A DNA stretch of 64,000 nucleotides from Aureibaculum flavum (GTDB lineage Bacteria; Bacteroidota; Bacteroidia; Flavobacteriales; Flavobacteriaceae): assembly GCF_016406085.1 (NCBI RefSeq), contig NZ_JAEHFJ010000001.1:186001-250000 (forward strand), in the 5' to 3' direction. The notes under the pieces are model-generated. The model was not told the DNA's origin. It did not search any database and saw only the letters and a program-made list of their open reading frames with translations. The first letter of the stretch is position 1; every line of letters starts with the position of its first letter. Shown one piece after another: positions 7,968 to 16,383 of this stretch. A program made the position numbers and the translations under genes.

Positions 7968-8672
7968 ATGGCAAATAAAAAAATATTATTAGTTGAAGAT
8001 GATCCAAACTTTGGTACCGTATTAAAAGACTACCTAATGTTAAATGATTACTCTGTTACCCACGCAAAAGATGGCTTAGAAGGATTAATTATGTTTAAAA
8101 ATGACGAATTTGATCTGTGTATTTTAGATGTAATGATGCCAAGAAAAGACGGTTTTTCATTAGCAAAAGACATAAGAACGACCAATACAGATGTTCCGAT
8201 TGTTTTCTTAACCGCGAAAACTATGAAAGAAGATGTTTTAAAAGGATATGAATCTGGTGCAGATGATTATTTAAATAAACCATTTGATTCAGAAGTATTA
8301 TTACATAAGATCAAAGCGATTTTACAGCGTAAAGAAATTGACATGAGTGCTGATGACGAAAAGCATGAATTTCAGATTGGCAAGTTTTTCTTAAACTCTA
8401 AATTAAGACATTTATCTTATGACGGAGGTGAAATACGAAAACTATCTCCTAAAGAAAATAAACTTTTAAAAATGTTAGCCATACATGTAAATGATTTAAT
8501 GCCGAGAGAATTAGCATTGACTAAAATTTGGAGAGATGATAATTACTTTACTTCAAGAAGTATGGATGTTTATATTGCGAAGCTTCGTAAGTATTTAAAA
8601 CCTGATCCTTCTGTTGAAATTGTAAATATTCATGGAGAAGGTTTTCGACTAATAGTTGGAGACGTACAATAA
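7968..8672 (+). CDS. OmpR-family response regulator (RprY-like)
   Basis: A 234-residue regulator. The receiver domain (1-120) has the acidic pair D11/D12, phospho-acceptor D54 (CILDVMMPRKDG), T82 and K104 (NKPFDSE). The DNA-binding winged helix (about 135-232) shows LRHLSYDGGEIRKLSPKE, SRSMDVYIAKLRKYL and HGEGFRLIV. It is encoded 5 nt after the sensor kinase and forms an operon with it. The stop codon overlaps a 50-bp perfect palindrome that ends the transcript. Target genes are not visible apart from possible autoregulation through the repeats at 6332. Confidence 0.94.
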   Translation: MANKKILLVEDDPNFGTVLKDYLMLNDYSVTHAKDGLEGLIMFKNDEFDLCILDVMMPRKDGFSLAKDIRTTNTDVPIVFLTAKTMKEDVLKGYESGADDYLNKPFDSEVLLHKIKAILQRKEIDMSADDEKHEFQIGKFFLNSKLRHLSYDGGEIRKLSPKENKLLKMLAIHVNDLMPRELALTKIWRDDNYFTSRSMDVYIAKLRKYLKPDPSVEIVNIHGEGFRLIVGDVQ

Positions 8673-8720
8673 AGAAAAAGAAAAGACTATCATTTAAATG
8701 ATAGTCTTTTCTTTTTCTTT
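8671..8720. terminator. 50-bp perfect palindrome, bidirectional terminator
   Basis: Two 25-base arms are exact reverse complements with no spacer (8671-8695 and 8696-8720). The core is GACTATCATTTAAATGATAGTC, flanked by A-rich and T-rich ends. It lies between the convergent response regulator and the small secreted-protein gene, so both transcripts end in a stem followed by a T-rich run. The regulator stop codon (8670-8672) enters it. Confidence 0.9.
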
Positions 8721-8737
8721 AAATATGAATATATTTT

Positions 8738-9061
8738 TTAGCCTTCTTCAGACTCAATACCCATAACTTTACCTTTTTCACTTACAAGTAATATATATGG
8801 AAAGCTTTTTCGCTCTATTTTAAATCTGTAAATTTTGTCTGATTTAGTATTTGATGATTTCAATTGATAGCTTACATCTTTAGAAATTTTATAACCAGAA
8901 TAACTTTTTAATGTCTCTTTTACACTATCAGGTACTTCAAGCATTTGTACTTTAAACAATTTTACTTCTTGTTTATCCGTAGACGTCGACTGAGCATTTA
9001 TATTTTGAAGGCCAACATAACCTAAACAAAGTAAAACTGCAATAATTCTTATATTTTTCAT
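8738..9061 (-). CDS. Small secreted protein of the T9SS cargo operon
   Basis: With the ATG at 9061 the product is 107 residues with a signal peptide (MKNIRIIAVLLCLGYVGLQ, then NINAQ). The 13-residue extension to 9100 lacks a sensible start for a secreted protein and is rejected. The mature part of about 83 residues (EVKLFKVQMLEVPDSVKETL, YSGYKISKDVSYQLKSS, YRFKIERKSFPYILLVSEKG) is not a family I can name. It might be a small periplasmic PepSY-like or beta-sheet protein. It is the last gene after the SprB-like cargo and PorP/SprF, with 20 nt between stop and start, so a role linked to that surface protein is plausible. Confidence 0.7.
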   Translation of the reverse strand: MKNIRIIAVLLCLGYVGLQNINAQSTSTDKQEVKLFKVQMLEVPDSVKETLKSYSGYKISKDVSYQLKSSNTKSDKIYRFKIERKSFPYILLVSEKGKVMGIESEEG

Positions 9062-9081
9062 TTTGTGATTTTTAAATTTAA

Positions 9082-10047
9082 TTATTTTCTTGAACTCCAA
9101 CTTGTATTATATCTACCTGCATCAAAATCATACCCCAACACCAATAATGGTGTCCCGTAAGATCCAAATTGTATAGATTCGTTAATGTTAAATTGGTAAC
9201 CAAGACCTAAATACATTTTATCTTTTTTCAATCCCAATAATGGAGAAACTGATAAGGGCTTAAAACCTTGATCATTTAAGAATCTTGTATTAATACCTGC
9301 CCAATAATAACCATCATCTGTTAATTTTCTCGCTTTAAAATTAATATCAGAAACGGAACGTCCATCACCTTCAAAATATTTAAAAAACAAAGAAGGTTCG
9401 TATTCATACTCATCGTTATTACTTAAAAATGTGTACCCTGTAAATAAATAGTAATTTCTTAATTTAACTGGCTCTGAATTATCAAATATTTTCGTTTCTT
9501 TATTTAAGATATTTGATGCATTAACACCTACAAAATAATTTTTAAGTCTATATAATGCTCCTACTTCAAAATTATGATTTGAGGTAGATTCACTTGCTCC
9601 AACATGTGGGTCATTATTACCTGTACCCGTTCCATCATCAAATTTATCAGTATCTATTTTAAAATGATTGAATTTATATGAAAGTCCAAATGACAAATAT
9701 TCATCATCAGCTTCAGATAAAATTAAATGATAAGCATAAGACAGCTGTGCTCCCATTTGCTTTGTATTACCATTACGGTCATTATATAATATTACCCCTA
9801 CCCCTGTGTTCTCATTTATTCTAGTATCATAAGACAGCTGTTGGGTTAAAGGTGCGTTTTCAACACCTAACCATTGGGCTACCCCACTTAAACGTAGTTT
9901 ATGCACATCATCAATACCTGCGTAAGCCGGAGAAATAACAAAGGTATTCTCTACTAAGTATTGCGAATAGGGTGATAATTTTAATTCTTGTGAATTTGCC
10001 ATAATAGTAAAGGCAAATAACATTACGGTATAAATATATTTTTTCAT
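9082..10047 (-). CDS. PorP/SprF family outer-membrane protein of type IX secretion
   Basis: A 321-residue protein with a signal peptide (MKKYIYTVMLFAFTIMANSQ) and the PorP/SprF pattern: LSPYSQYLVENTFVISPAYAG at the mature N-terminus, then repeated amphipathic beta strands (VGVILYNDRNG, GAQLSYAYHL, SFGLSYKFNHF, ALYRLKNYFVGVNASNILN) and the terminal GSYGTPLLVLGYDF. Members are predicted outer-membrane beta barrels. In Flavobacterium johnsoniae SprF is needed to secrete SprB, and type B T9SS cargos usually have their own SprF-like partner encoded next to them. It follows the cargo gene at 10069-13365 by 21 nt, which fits a dedicated secretion partner. Confidence 0.92.
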   Translation of the reverse strand: MKKYIYTVMLFAFTIMANSQELKLSPYSQYLVENTFVISPAYAGIDDVHKLRLSGVAQWLGVENAPLTQQLSYDTRINENTGVGVILYNDRNGNTKQMGAQLSYAYHLILSEADDEYLSFGLSYKFNHFKIDTDKFDDGTGTGNNDPHVGASESTSNHNFEVGALYRLKNYFVGVNASNILNKETKIFDNSEPVKLRNYYLFTGYTFLSNNDEYEYEPSLFFKYFEGDGRSVSDINFKARKLTDDGYYWAGINTRFLNDQGFKPLSVSPLLGLKKDKMYLGLGYQFNINESIQFGSYGTPLLVLGYDFDAGRYNTSWSSRK

Positions 10048-10068
10048 TGGGTTGAATAGTTTTTAATG

Positions 10069-13000
10069 TTATCTATATAAGGTAAAGTTGCCTTTAAACT
10101 CTCTTTTGTCATTTGCCGCATTAAGTTTAATGATATACCAATAGTCACCCGATGGTAATAATTTACCTTTATAAACGCCATTCCATGACTGTTGAACTCC
10201 TTTATACTCCTTAATTAATCGTTGATATCTATCAAATATCTTAACTGTTATATTCGGATATATTGCGATGTTTCTAGGATACCAAGTATCATTTATACCA
10301 TCACCATCCGGTGTAAAGAAATTTGGAATTTCAATATCTTTTACCTCTATTATTTCTGATACAACACATCCTTTGTTATCTTTTACATAGAAGGTATAAA
10401 AACCAGCTCCAGATACTGTAAATACATTAACACTTCCAAAGTCTTCATCTTTAACCTCTGGTGATATTAATTTATCAGTATTCTTAAGCATAGCATATTG
10501 ATATTCTGGTTCACCGTTTGTAGCATTAACAACATATTCTACTAAAGAATTTGCTGAGTTGTCTACACTAAAACTCACAGGCGTATATGCTTCAACAAGA
10601 ACTACAACAGGTTCATCAGTACAACCTGTACTTGTATTTCTTACTCTAACTGTATGTTCACCGTCTGGCACATCTTCAAAAACATTTGATGTTTGATATG
10701 AACCACCATCTAAACTAAATTCAACTTCATTTTGGTATTCCGTTGCAACAGTAGCTATAATTTGATTTTCAGATCCCTCACATTTAAATCCTGCATCAGC
10801 AGTAAATTCTAAAAATGTTAGTTGACTTAAAGTAACTGACTCTGTTGTTTCACAAGTATTTACACCTTTTATCTTACGTATTATAATTTCGTAATCTCCA
10901 GCAACCAATGCACTAAATAAAGAGGATGCTTGGTACGTCGTTCCTCCATCAATACTATATGTTAAAGCATTACCCGATGTATTTTGACTTACATTAATGT
11001 TAATAGAACCATCACTACCTCCATAACATAATACATCTTGTTTTTCAACAGTGTATTCAATTTCTGGATCAAAATCAATGTTAGCAACCGTTGTTGTAGT
11101 ACAACCATTCGCATCTTTTACCGTGATTGTATGATCTCCTTCTGTAGAAACTTCAAAAATGTTAGAATCTTGATAGCTTGTACCATTATTGATACTATAT
11201 TGATATGGTGGCGTACCTCCTGTTCCTGTAGCATCTATTCTTCCGCTTAAAGCATTACCATTACATGGCATAATATTATCTAAAACACTATTTGTAGCTT
11301 GTAATAAAGTGGGTTCTCCAATTGTAAAATCAAATACATCAAAACAACCATCAGTATTCGTAACTTTAACTGAATAGTTTCCAATATCTAATCCTGTAAA
11401 ATCATATGATTTCGCTGCTGTAGGCCCTTCCGTGGCAATAACACTACCCGCTTGTGATAATTCATAAGTAAAAGTTGCAGCATCATCAGTGATACTAACA
11501 TTTACTTTACCATTTTCACTATCCTTACATAAGGCATCTGTTGGAGTAAATGCAACATCTAAGCCAAGAACGGTTATCGTTCTCGTAGTTATCGTACAAC
11601 CAACTTTAGTTTGAGTAACTGTGTAAACACCTGGGCCGTTAATTGAAATCGTTTGACCTGTCCCCAAATCATTACCATTTTGATCTACCCATTCATAAAT
11701 ATTATAACCATCATGTCCAGAAATTGTTAACGTATTATTACAATACTCTTCAGTACTATCAAATTGACAAGAACTCGTGTCTACATATAAATCCATAGAA
11801 CCAACATTTGGCAATCCACAACCATTAACTCCAATTAAACCTGGTTGATCTGAAACATTTTCACCTGAAGTTACTCCTCCATATGATGAGCTGATTGTAT
11901 TTTGTAATAAATTAGTACATGCATCTGTATAATCAAAACAATTATCAGAAGCCGTTACTTGATATCTTATATTATATGAATCTGAAGCACTATTTCTTAA
12001 GACTAGCGTATCATCTATAGTAAATGTTATTTGTCTGGTGGCTGCATTAAATGTATGTGTAATTAAACCAGCGGCCAATGGTGTACCTGATGCATCTAAG
12101 AATTCAAATGTAGCATCATCTAAAGTTACATTTAGAGGTAATGTATTAGTCACCACAGTACTTGTAGCATCATCAGTACCAATATTTTTAAAATTAACAT
12201 TATACCAAACTGTTTCTCCTAATTGTACAGGTGAATTATAAGTTATTGGATTATTAGAAGTATCTTCAACACTAGTTAACACTTGTAATATCGGCTCAAT
12301 AATATTAATTGAGAATGTATTTAAAAATGTATAAATATGGTCACCCCCAGATGTATTCGTAACACGCACAGTTGCTCCAGTTTCACCGTTTCCGATTAAT
12401 GCATTACCGCCATTTAATGGTGTGAAATCTAATATTTTTTGATCCCAACCTAGGGTATTTGAACTATTTAAATTTCTATCTGTTACAACTGCACCATCAT
12501 GTGTAATATTACTACTAAAGAAATTATTAACATCATTTGCACCGTCATATAAAGGTGTAAAACCAGCTTTTCCATCTGCTTTAAATTGCATTTGATCGCC
12601 ATATAAACCTAGATCTCCTTCTAATGCCGCAACACCCACTTTACCTTCAACAGCTCCTGAAGGAGGTGTTGTAAAGCCTGAATAACTAAAATCTACAGTA
12701 CTATAACTACCATTTCTAACAGCAGACATACCATCAAAAGTACTGATGTACTTTCGTGGCTCTGATGGATCTTCATATACAATAACTAAAGACCATCCTG
12801 CAGAATTATTTGTACCTACATTTGTACTTAAGTCGGCTACATAATAATCTCCATTAGGATTGGTTATAGAAGTTACAATACTTGTAACGTCTTTATAGAA
12901 TACTAAATCTAAATCTTCTCTTTTCGAGGCATCTGTTATATCAGCTGTTATTTGCTGATAGGCACCTCCAGGTATTTTAAATTTAACTTCATTAGGAGCT

Positions 13001-13365
13001 GGAGTTGAAGGAGCACCAACTGCACCCCAATATAAACCAGCATAAACAACTCGGTTACAAGAACCAGTTGTAAATTTAGCACTACTTGAATTGAAAGTAG
13101 AAGCATCACCATCAATATCCACAAAAACCATATCAATATCATTGTTACGGTCTGTACCATTGTAAGGTTGATCACTAGTTTCTCCTAAAATAGAATTTCC
13201 TATAATTGTTAATTCTCCATTTATTCCAGTAGACTCATATCTCTTTTCAAATGGAATTGTTGTTTGAGCACTTGATAGTAAAGGAAATATTAAAAGTGCT
13301 ACTAACAATAAAAGCGTGATGTAAATAAAATTACACTTTTGTGTAGTTTGTTGGGTTGATTTCAT
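10069..13365 (-). CDS. SprB-like T9SS cargo with gliding-motility C-terminal domain (CHU_C)
   Basis: Starting at the ATG at 13365 the product is about 1098 residues with a signal peptide (hydrophobic LLLLVALLIFPLLSSAQ). A start at 13428 would place 21 basic residues before it and is less likely. Domains in order: an N-terminal region of about 330 residues; a DUF11-like Ig repeat (VWYNVNFKNIGTDDATS); about four SprB-type repeats with paired Cys and TYSIDGG-like strands (DALCKDSENGKVNVSI, DATGTGGTPPYQYSI, DVLCYGGSDGSI, GFKCEGSEN). A type B sorting domain closes it (FFTPDGDGINDTW, KIFDRYQRLI, GDYWYIIKL, FKGNFTLYR). It should be displayed on the cell surface by T9SS, probably as an adhesin, with the PorP/SprF protein next door. 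Confidence 0.9.
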   Translation of the reverse strand: MKSTQQTTQKCNFIYITLLLLVALLIFPLLSSAQTTIPFEKRYESTGINGELTIIGNSILGETSDQPYNGTDRNNDIDMVFVDIDGDASTFNSSSAKFTTGSCNRVVYAGLYWGAVGAPSTPAPNEVKFKIPGGAYQQITADITDASKREDLDLVFYKDVTSIVTSITNPNGDYYVADLSTNVGTNNSAGWSLVIVYEDPSEPRKYISTFDGMSAVRNGSYSTVDFSYSGFTTPPSGAVEGKVGVAALEGDLGLYGDQMQFKADGKAGFTPLYDGANDVNNFFSSNITHDGAVVTDRNLNSSNTLGWDQKILDFTPLNGGNALIGNGETGATVRVTNTSGGDHIYTFLNTFSINIIEPILQVLTSVEDTSNNPITYNSPVQLGETVWYNVNFKNIGTDDATSTVVTNTLPLNVTLDDATFEFLDASGTPLAAGLITHTFNAATRQITFTIDDTLVLRNSASDSYNIRYQVTASDNCFDYTDACTNLLQNTISSSYGGVTSGENVSDQPGLIGVNGCGLPNVGSMDLYVDTSSCQFDSTEEYCNNTLTISGHDGYNIYEWVDQNGNDLGTGQTISINGPGVYTVTQTKVGCTITTRTITVLGLDVAFTPTDALCKDSENGKVNVSITDDAATFTYELSQAGSVIATEGPTAAKSYDFTGLDIGNYSVKVTNTDGCFDVFDFTIGEPTLLQATNSVLDNIMPCNGNALSGRIDATGTGGTPPYQYSINNGTSYQDSNIFEVSTEGDHTITVKDANGCTTTTVANIDFDPEIEYTVEKQDVLCYGGSDGSININVSQNTSGNALTYSIDGGTTYQASSLFSALVAGDYEIIIRKIKGVNTCETTESVTLSQLTFLEFTADAGFKCEGSENQIIATVATEYQNEVEFSLDGGSYQTSNVFEDVPDGEHTVRVRNTSTGCTDEPVVVLVEAYTPVSFSVDNSANSLVEYVVNATNGEPEYQYAMLKNTDKLISPEVKDEDFGSVNVFTVSGAGFYTFYVKDNKGCVVSEIIEVKDIEIPNFFTPDGDGINDTWYPRNIAIYPNITVKIFDRYQRLIKEYKGVQQSWNGVYKGKLLPSGDYWYIIKLNAANDKREFKGNFTLYR

Positions 13366-13605
13366 TTTGTAAAAATATTTAGCGAATGAATTAGTAAAAC
13401 GTGTGTTTAAGTTCTTTAGTATATACATAACAACTAATGAACAAAAATTCCTACCCTAAATATTAAAATAAATTATTATAGCATTAAAAATGAAGAACTT
13501 GCAGGATATTAAATTTTCTTTTAAAATGTGTTTGTTTTTTTACAACAAGCTTTTCAAAATTGAAAATTAAAATGCAAATGTATTGTTGGAAGTAAGTTGT
13601 AATAT

Positions 13606-14394
13606 CTAATTGCTTTTTACACTATTCTTCACAACAGATAGCAGTACGTAAAGTACTATTATTAAAGGAATTGCGTAAATATAAAAGAAGATTATTGCTA
13701 ATGCAGAAATTATCAAAAAAGAAACTTCTATATAATTATTACGCAGTGAAAAGTTTTTAAATTTTAATGAGAAGAGCGGAATTTCAGTATTCATTAAAAA
13801 ACTAAAAATAAGGGTAACACCAATTAAAAAATAGGGATTTGAAACGAGATTAAAAATAAAATCATTATTACCAAAAGCTAAAATTACAGGTAAACTGAGA
13901 ACGAATAAAGCCATAGCCGGAGTTGGCAACCCAATAAATGAAGAAGTTTGACGGTCATCTAAATTAAATTTTGCTAATCTATAGGCTGCTGCCAATGTTA
14001 AAATGATTCCCACAAATGGCAATAGTTGCACGGTGTGAATTTTAAAACCAATCCAATTTAAAGATTCCGTTTTCTCAAACATCGAAACTTCAAACGAATT
14101 ATGATTTAACGAACTTAAAATCATCTGAAACATTACAATACCGGGCACTACTCCACTCGTCACAACATCTGCCAATGAATCTAATTGCAGGCCCAATTCA
14201 CTCTGAACATTTAATAGCCGTGCGGCTAGACCATCAAAAAAGTCAAAAAAGATACCTAATAAAACAAAAATTGCAGCCGTAACCAAATCATTATTTGCAG
14301 CAAAAAGTACAGCAATAACCCCAGAAAAAAGGTTTAACAAGGTAATAATATTGGGAATATGCTTTTTGATAATTTTAAATTTAGGTTTAAACAA
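13606..14394 (-). CDS. pssA: CDP-diacylglycerol-serine O-phosphatidyltransferase
   Basis: A 262-residue membrane enzyme of the CDP-alcohol phosphatidyltransferase family. The motif D54-G-xx-A58-R-x8-G68-xxx-D72-xxx-D76 is complete (FFDGLAARLL, ELGLQLDSLADV). There are about seven membrane spans and an opening IPNIITLLNLFSGVIAVLFA, typical of PssA. It makes phosphatidylserine from CDP-diacylglycerol and serine, the precursor of phosphatidylethanolamine, in the inner membrane. The only usable start I see is a TTG at 14394: no ATG occurs between the upstream in-frame stop and the conserved N-terminus. It is divergent from parE. No decarboxylase gene is nearby. Confidence 0.88.
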   Translation of the reverse strand: MFKPKFKIIKKHIPNIITLLNLFSGVIAVLFAANNDLVTAAIFVLLGIFFDFFDGLAARLLNVQSELGLQLDSLADVVTSGVVPGIVMFQMILSSLNHNSFEVSMFEKTESLNWIGFKIHTVQLLPFVGIILTLAAAYRLAKFNLDDRQTSSFIGLPTPAMALFVLSLPVILAFGNNDFIFNLVSNPYFLIGVTLIFSFLMNTEIPLFSLKFKNFSLRNNYIEVSFLIISALAIIFFYIYAIPLIIVLYVLLSVVKNSVKSN

Positions 14395-14526
14395 ATTTAC
14401 AGAATTATTAACAAAATCAATTCAAACATTAATTTTTAAATTATGTTAATAAAATATGGGGATACCTTTTCGTAATTTATTATGATTTCTTACTTTAGCA
14501 AACATACAAAAATCCCAAGCAACTTA

Positions 14527-16383
14527 ATGTCAGAACAAACCAAATATACAGAAGATAATATTAGATCACTAGACTGGAAAGAGCATATTCGTATGCGGCC
14601 AGGTATGTATATTGGTAAATTAGGTGATGGTTCTTCTGCTGATGATGGTATCTATATCCTTATAAAAGAGGTCATTGACAATTCTATTGACGAATTTGTA
14701 ATGGGTGCTGGTAAAACCATAGAAATTTCAGTAAAAGATAAAATGGTGACCGTAAGAGATTATGGTCGTGGTATTCCGCTTGGTAAGGTAGTCGATGTAG
14801 TTTCTAAAATGAATACGGGTGGTAAGTACGATTCTAGAGCCTTTAAAAAATCAGTAGGTTTAAATGGAGTGGGTACAAAAGCGGTAAACGCCTTATCATC
14901 GCATTTTAAAGTACAATCGGTTCGTGAGAATAAATCTAAAGTTGCTGAATTTGAACAGGGAAATTTGACTTTAGATGATAAAATTCTTGATTCTTCCTTA
15001 CGAAAAGGTACGAAAGTTAGCTTTACACCTGACGAAACTATTTTTAACAATTATAAATACAGAAACGAGTATATTATAAAAATGATTAAAAATTATGTCT
15101 ATCTCAATACGGGATTGACAATTCTTTTTAATGGTGAAAAATACTATTCTGAAAATGGGTTAAAAGATTTATTAGAAGAAAATATAGCTGAAGATGATAT
15201 GGTTTACCCAATCATACACTTACAAGGCGAAGATATAGAAATTGCTTTAACCCATAGTAAATCGCAATATAGCGAAGAATTTCACTCTTTTGTAAATGGG
15301 CAACACACCACACAAGGTGGTACACACCAAAATGCGTTTAGAGAAGCAGTTGTAAAAACTGTACGTGATTTCTTTGGAAAAAATTATGAAGCCTCAGATG
15401 TTAGAAAATCAGTAGTCTCTGCCATTAGTGTAAAGGTAATGGAACCTGTTTTTGAGAGTCAAACCAAAACAAAACTAGGATCTACCGAAATGGGTGGAAA
15501 GCTACCCACCGTACGTACTTTCATTCTTGACTTTGTAAAGCGAAACTTGGATAACTATTTGCATAAAAATCCGGATACGGCTGAACATATGCAAAAGAAA
15601 ATTTTGCAAGCAGAACGTGAGCGTAAAGATTTGTCTGGCATTAGAAAACTAGCCAGAGACCGAGCTAAGAAAGCCAATTTACACAATAAAAAATTACGCG
15701 ATTGTCGAGTACATTTAGGTGATATGAAAAAAGACAACCGTTTGGATAGTACCTTGTTTATTACAGAGGGTGATTCTGCAAGTGGATCTATTACCAAATC
15801 GAGAAACGTAAATACACAAGCCGTATTTAGTTTAAGAGGTAAGCCGCTGAATTCCTTTGGCATGAGCAAAAAAATTGTTTATGAAAATGAAGAATTTAAT
15901 TTATTACAGGCAGCTTTAAATATTGAAGATGGTATAGAAAATCTTAGATACAACAACATTGTAATTGCTACAGATGCGGATGTCGATGGTATGCATATCC
16001 GTTTGTTATTGATTACTTTTTTCTTACAGTTTTTTCCTGAATTGATAAAAGAAGGACATTTATTTATTCTTGACACCCCTCTTTTTAGGGTAAGAGACAA
16101 AAAAGAAACCTTTTATTGTTATTCGGAAACTGAAAAACAAGAAGCCATTAAGAAATTAAGAGGTAAGCCAGAAATGACACGGTTTAAAGGGTTAGGTGAA
16201 ATTTCACCTGACGAATTTGCAAATTTTATTGGCGACAGCATTCGTTTAGACCCTGTGATGCTTGATAAAGAAATGTCTATAGAACAATTGTTGACTTTTT
16301 ATATGGGTAAAAATACGCCTGACCGTCAAAAATTTATAATTAATAATCTAAAAGTTGAACTTGATTTAGTTGAAGAAGTATAA
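14527..16383 (+). CDS. parE: DNA topoisomerase IV subunit B
   Basis: From the ATG at 14527 the product is 618 residues ([17 protein letters not shown]). A frame extension to 14482 adds 15 residues without family support. The GHKL ATPase domain shows the N-box [19 protein letters not shown] and the glycine loop [15 protein letters not shown]. Next come the transducer domain and the TOPRIM region with [20 protein letters not shown] and [12 protein letters not shown]. With ParC it decatenates daughter chromosomes using ATP. The length and [13 protein letters not shown] region fit ParE better than GyrB. The stop TAA shares its last base with the parC ATG, so the two are translationally coupled. 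Confidence 0.92.
   Translation: MSEQTKYTEDNIRSLDWKEHIRMRPGMYIGKLGDGSSADDGIYILIKEVIDNSIDEFVMGAGKTIEISVKDKMVTVRDYGRGIPLGKVVDVVSKMNTGGKYDSRAFKKSVGLNGVGTKAVNALSSHFKVQSVRENKSKVAEFEQGNLTLDDKILDSSLRKGTKVSFTPDETIFNNYKYRNEYIIKMIKNYVYLNTGLTILFNGEKYYSENGLKDLLEENIAEDDMVYPIIHLQGEDIEIALTHSKSQYSEEFHSFVNGQHTTQGGTHQNAFREAVVKTVRDFFGKNYEASDVRKSVVSAISVKVMEPVFESQTKTKLGSTEMGGKLPTVRTFILDFVKRNLDNYLHKNPDTAEHMQKKILQAERERKDLSGIRKLARDRAKKANLHNKKLRDCRVHLGDMKKDNRLDSTLFITEGDSASGSITKSRNVNTQAVFSLRGKPLNSFGMSKKIVYENEEFNLLQAALNIEDGIENLRYNNIVIATDADVDGMHIRLLLITFFLQFFPELIKEGHLFILDTPLFRVRDKKETFYCYSETEKQEAIKKLRGKPEMTRFKGLGEISPDEFANFIGDSIRLDPVMLDKEMSIEQLLTFYMGKNTPDRQKFIINNLKVELDLVEEV

Noticed and set aside
14392-14399. TAAATTTG promoter element for pssA
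   Set aside because: It overlaps the TTG start codon, so a transcript from it would begin inside the gene.
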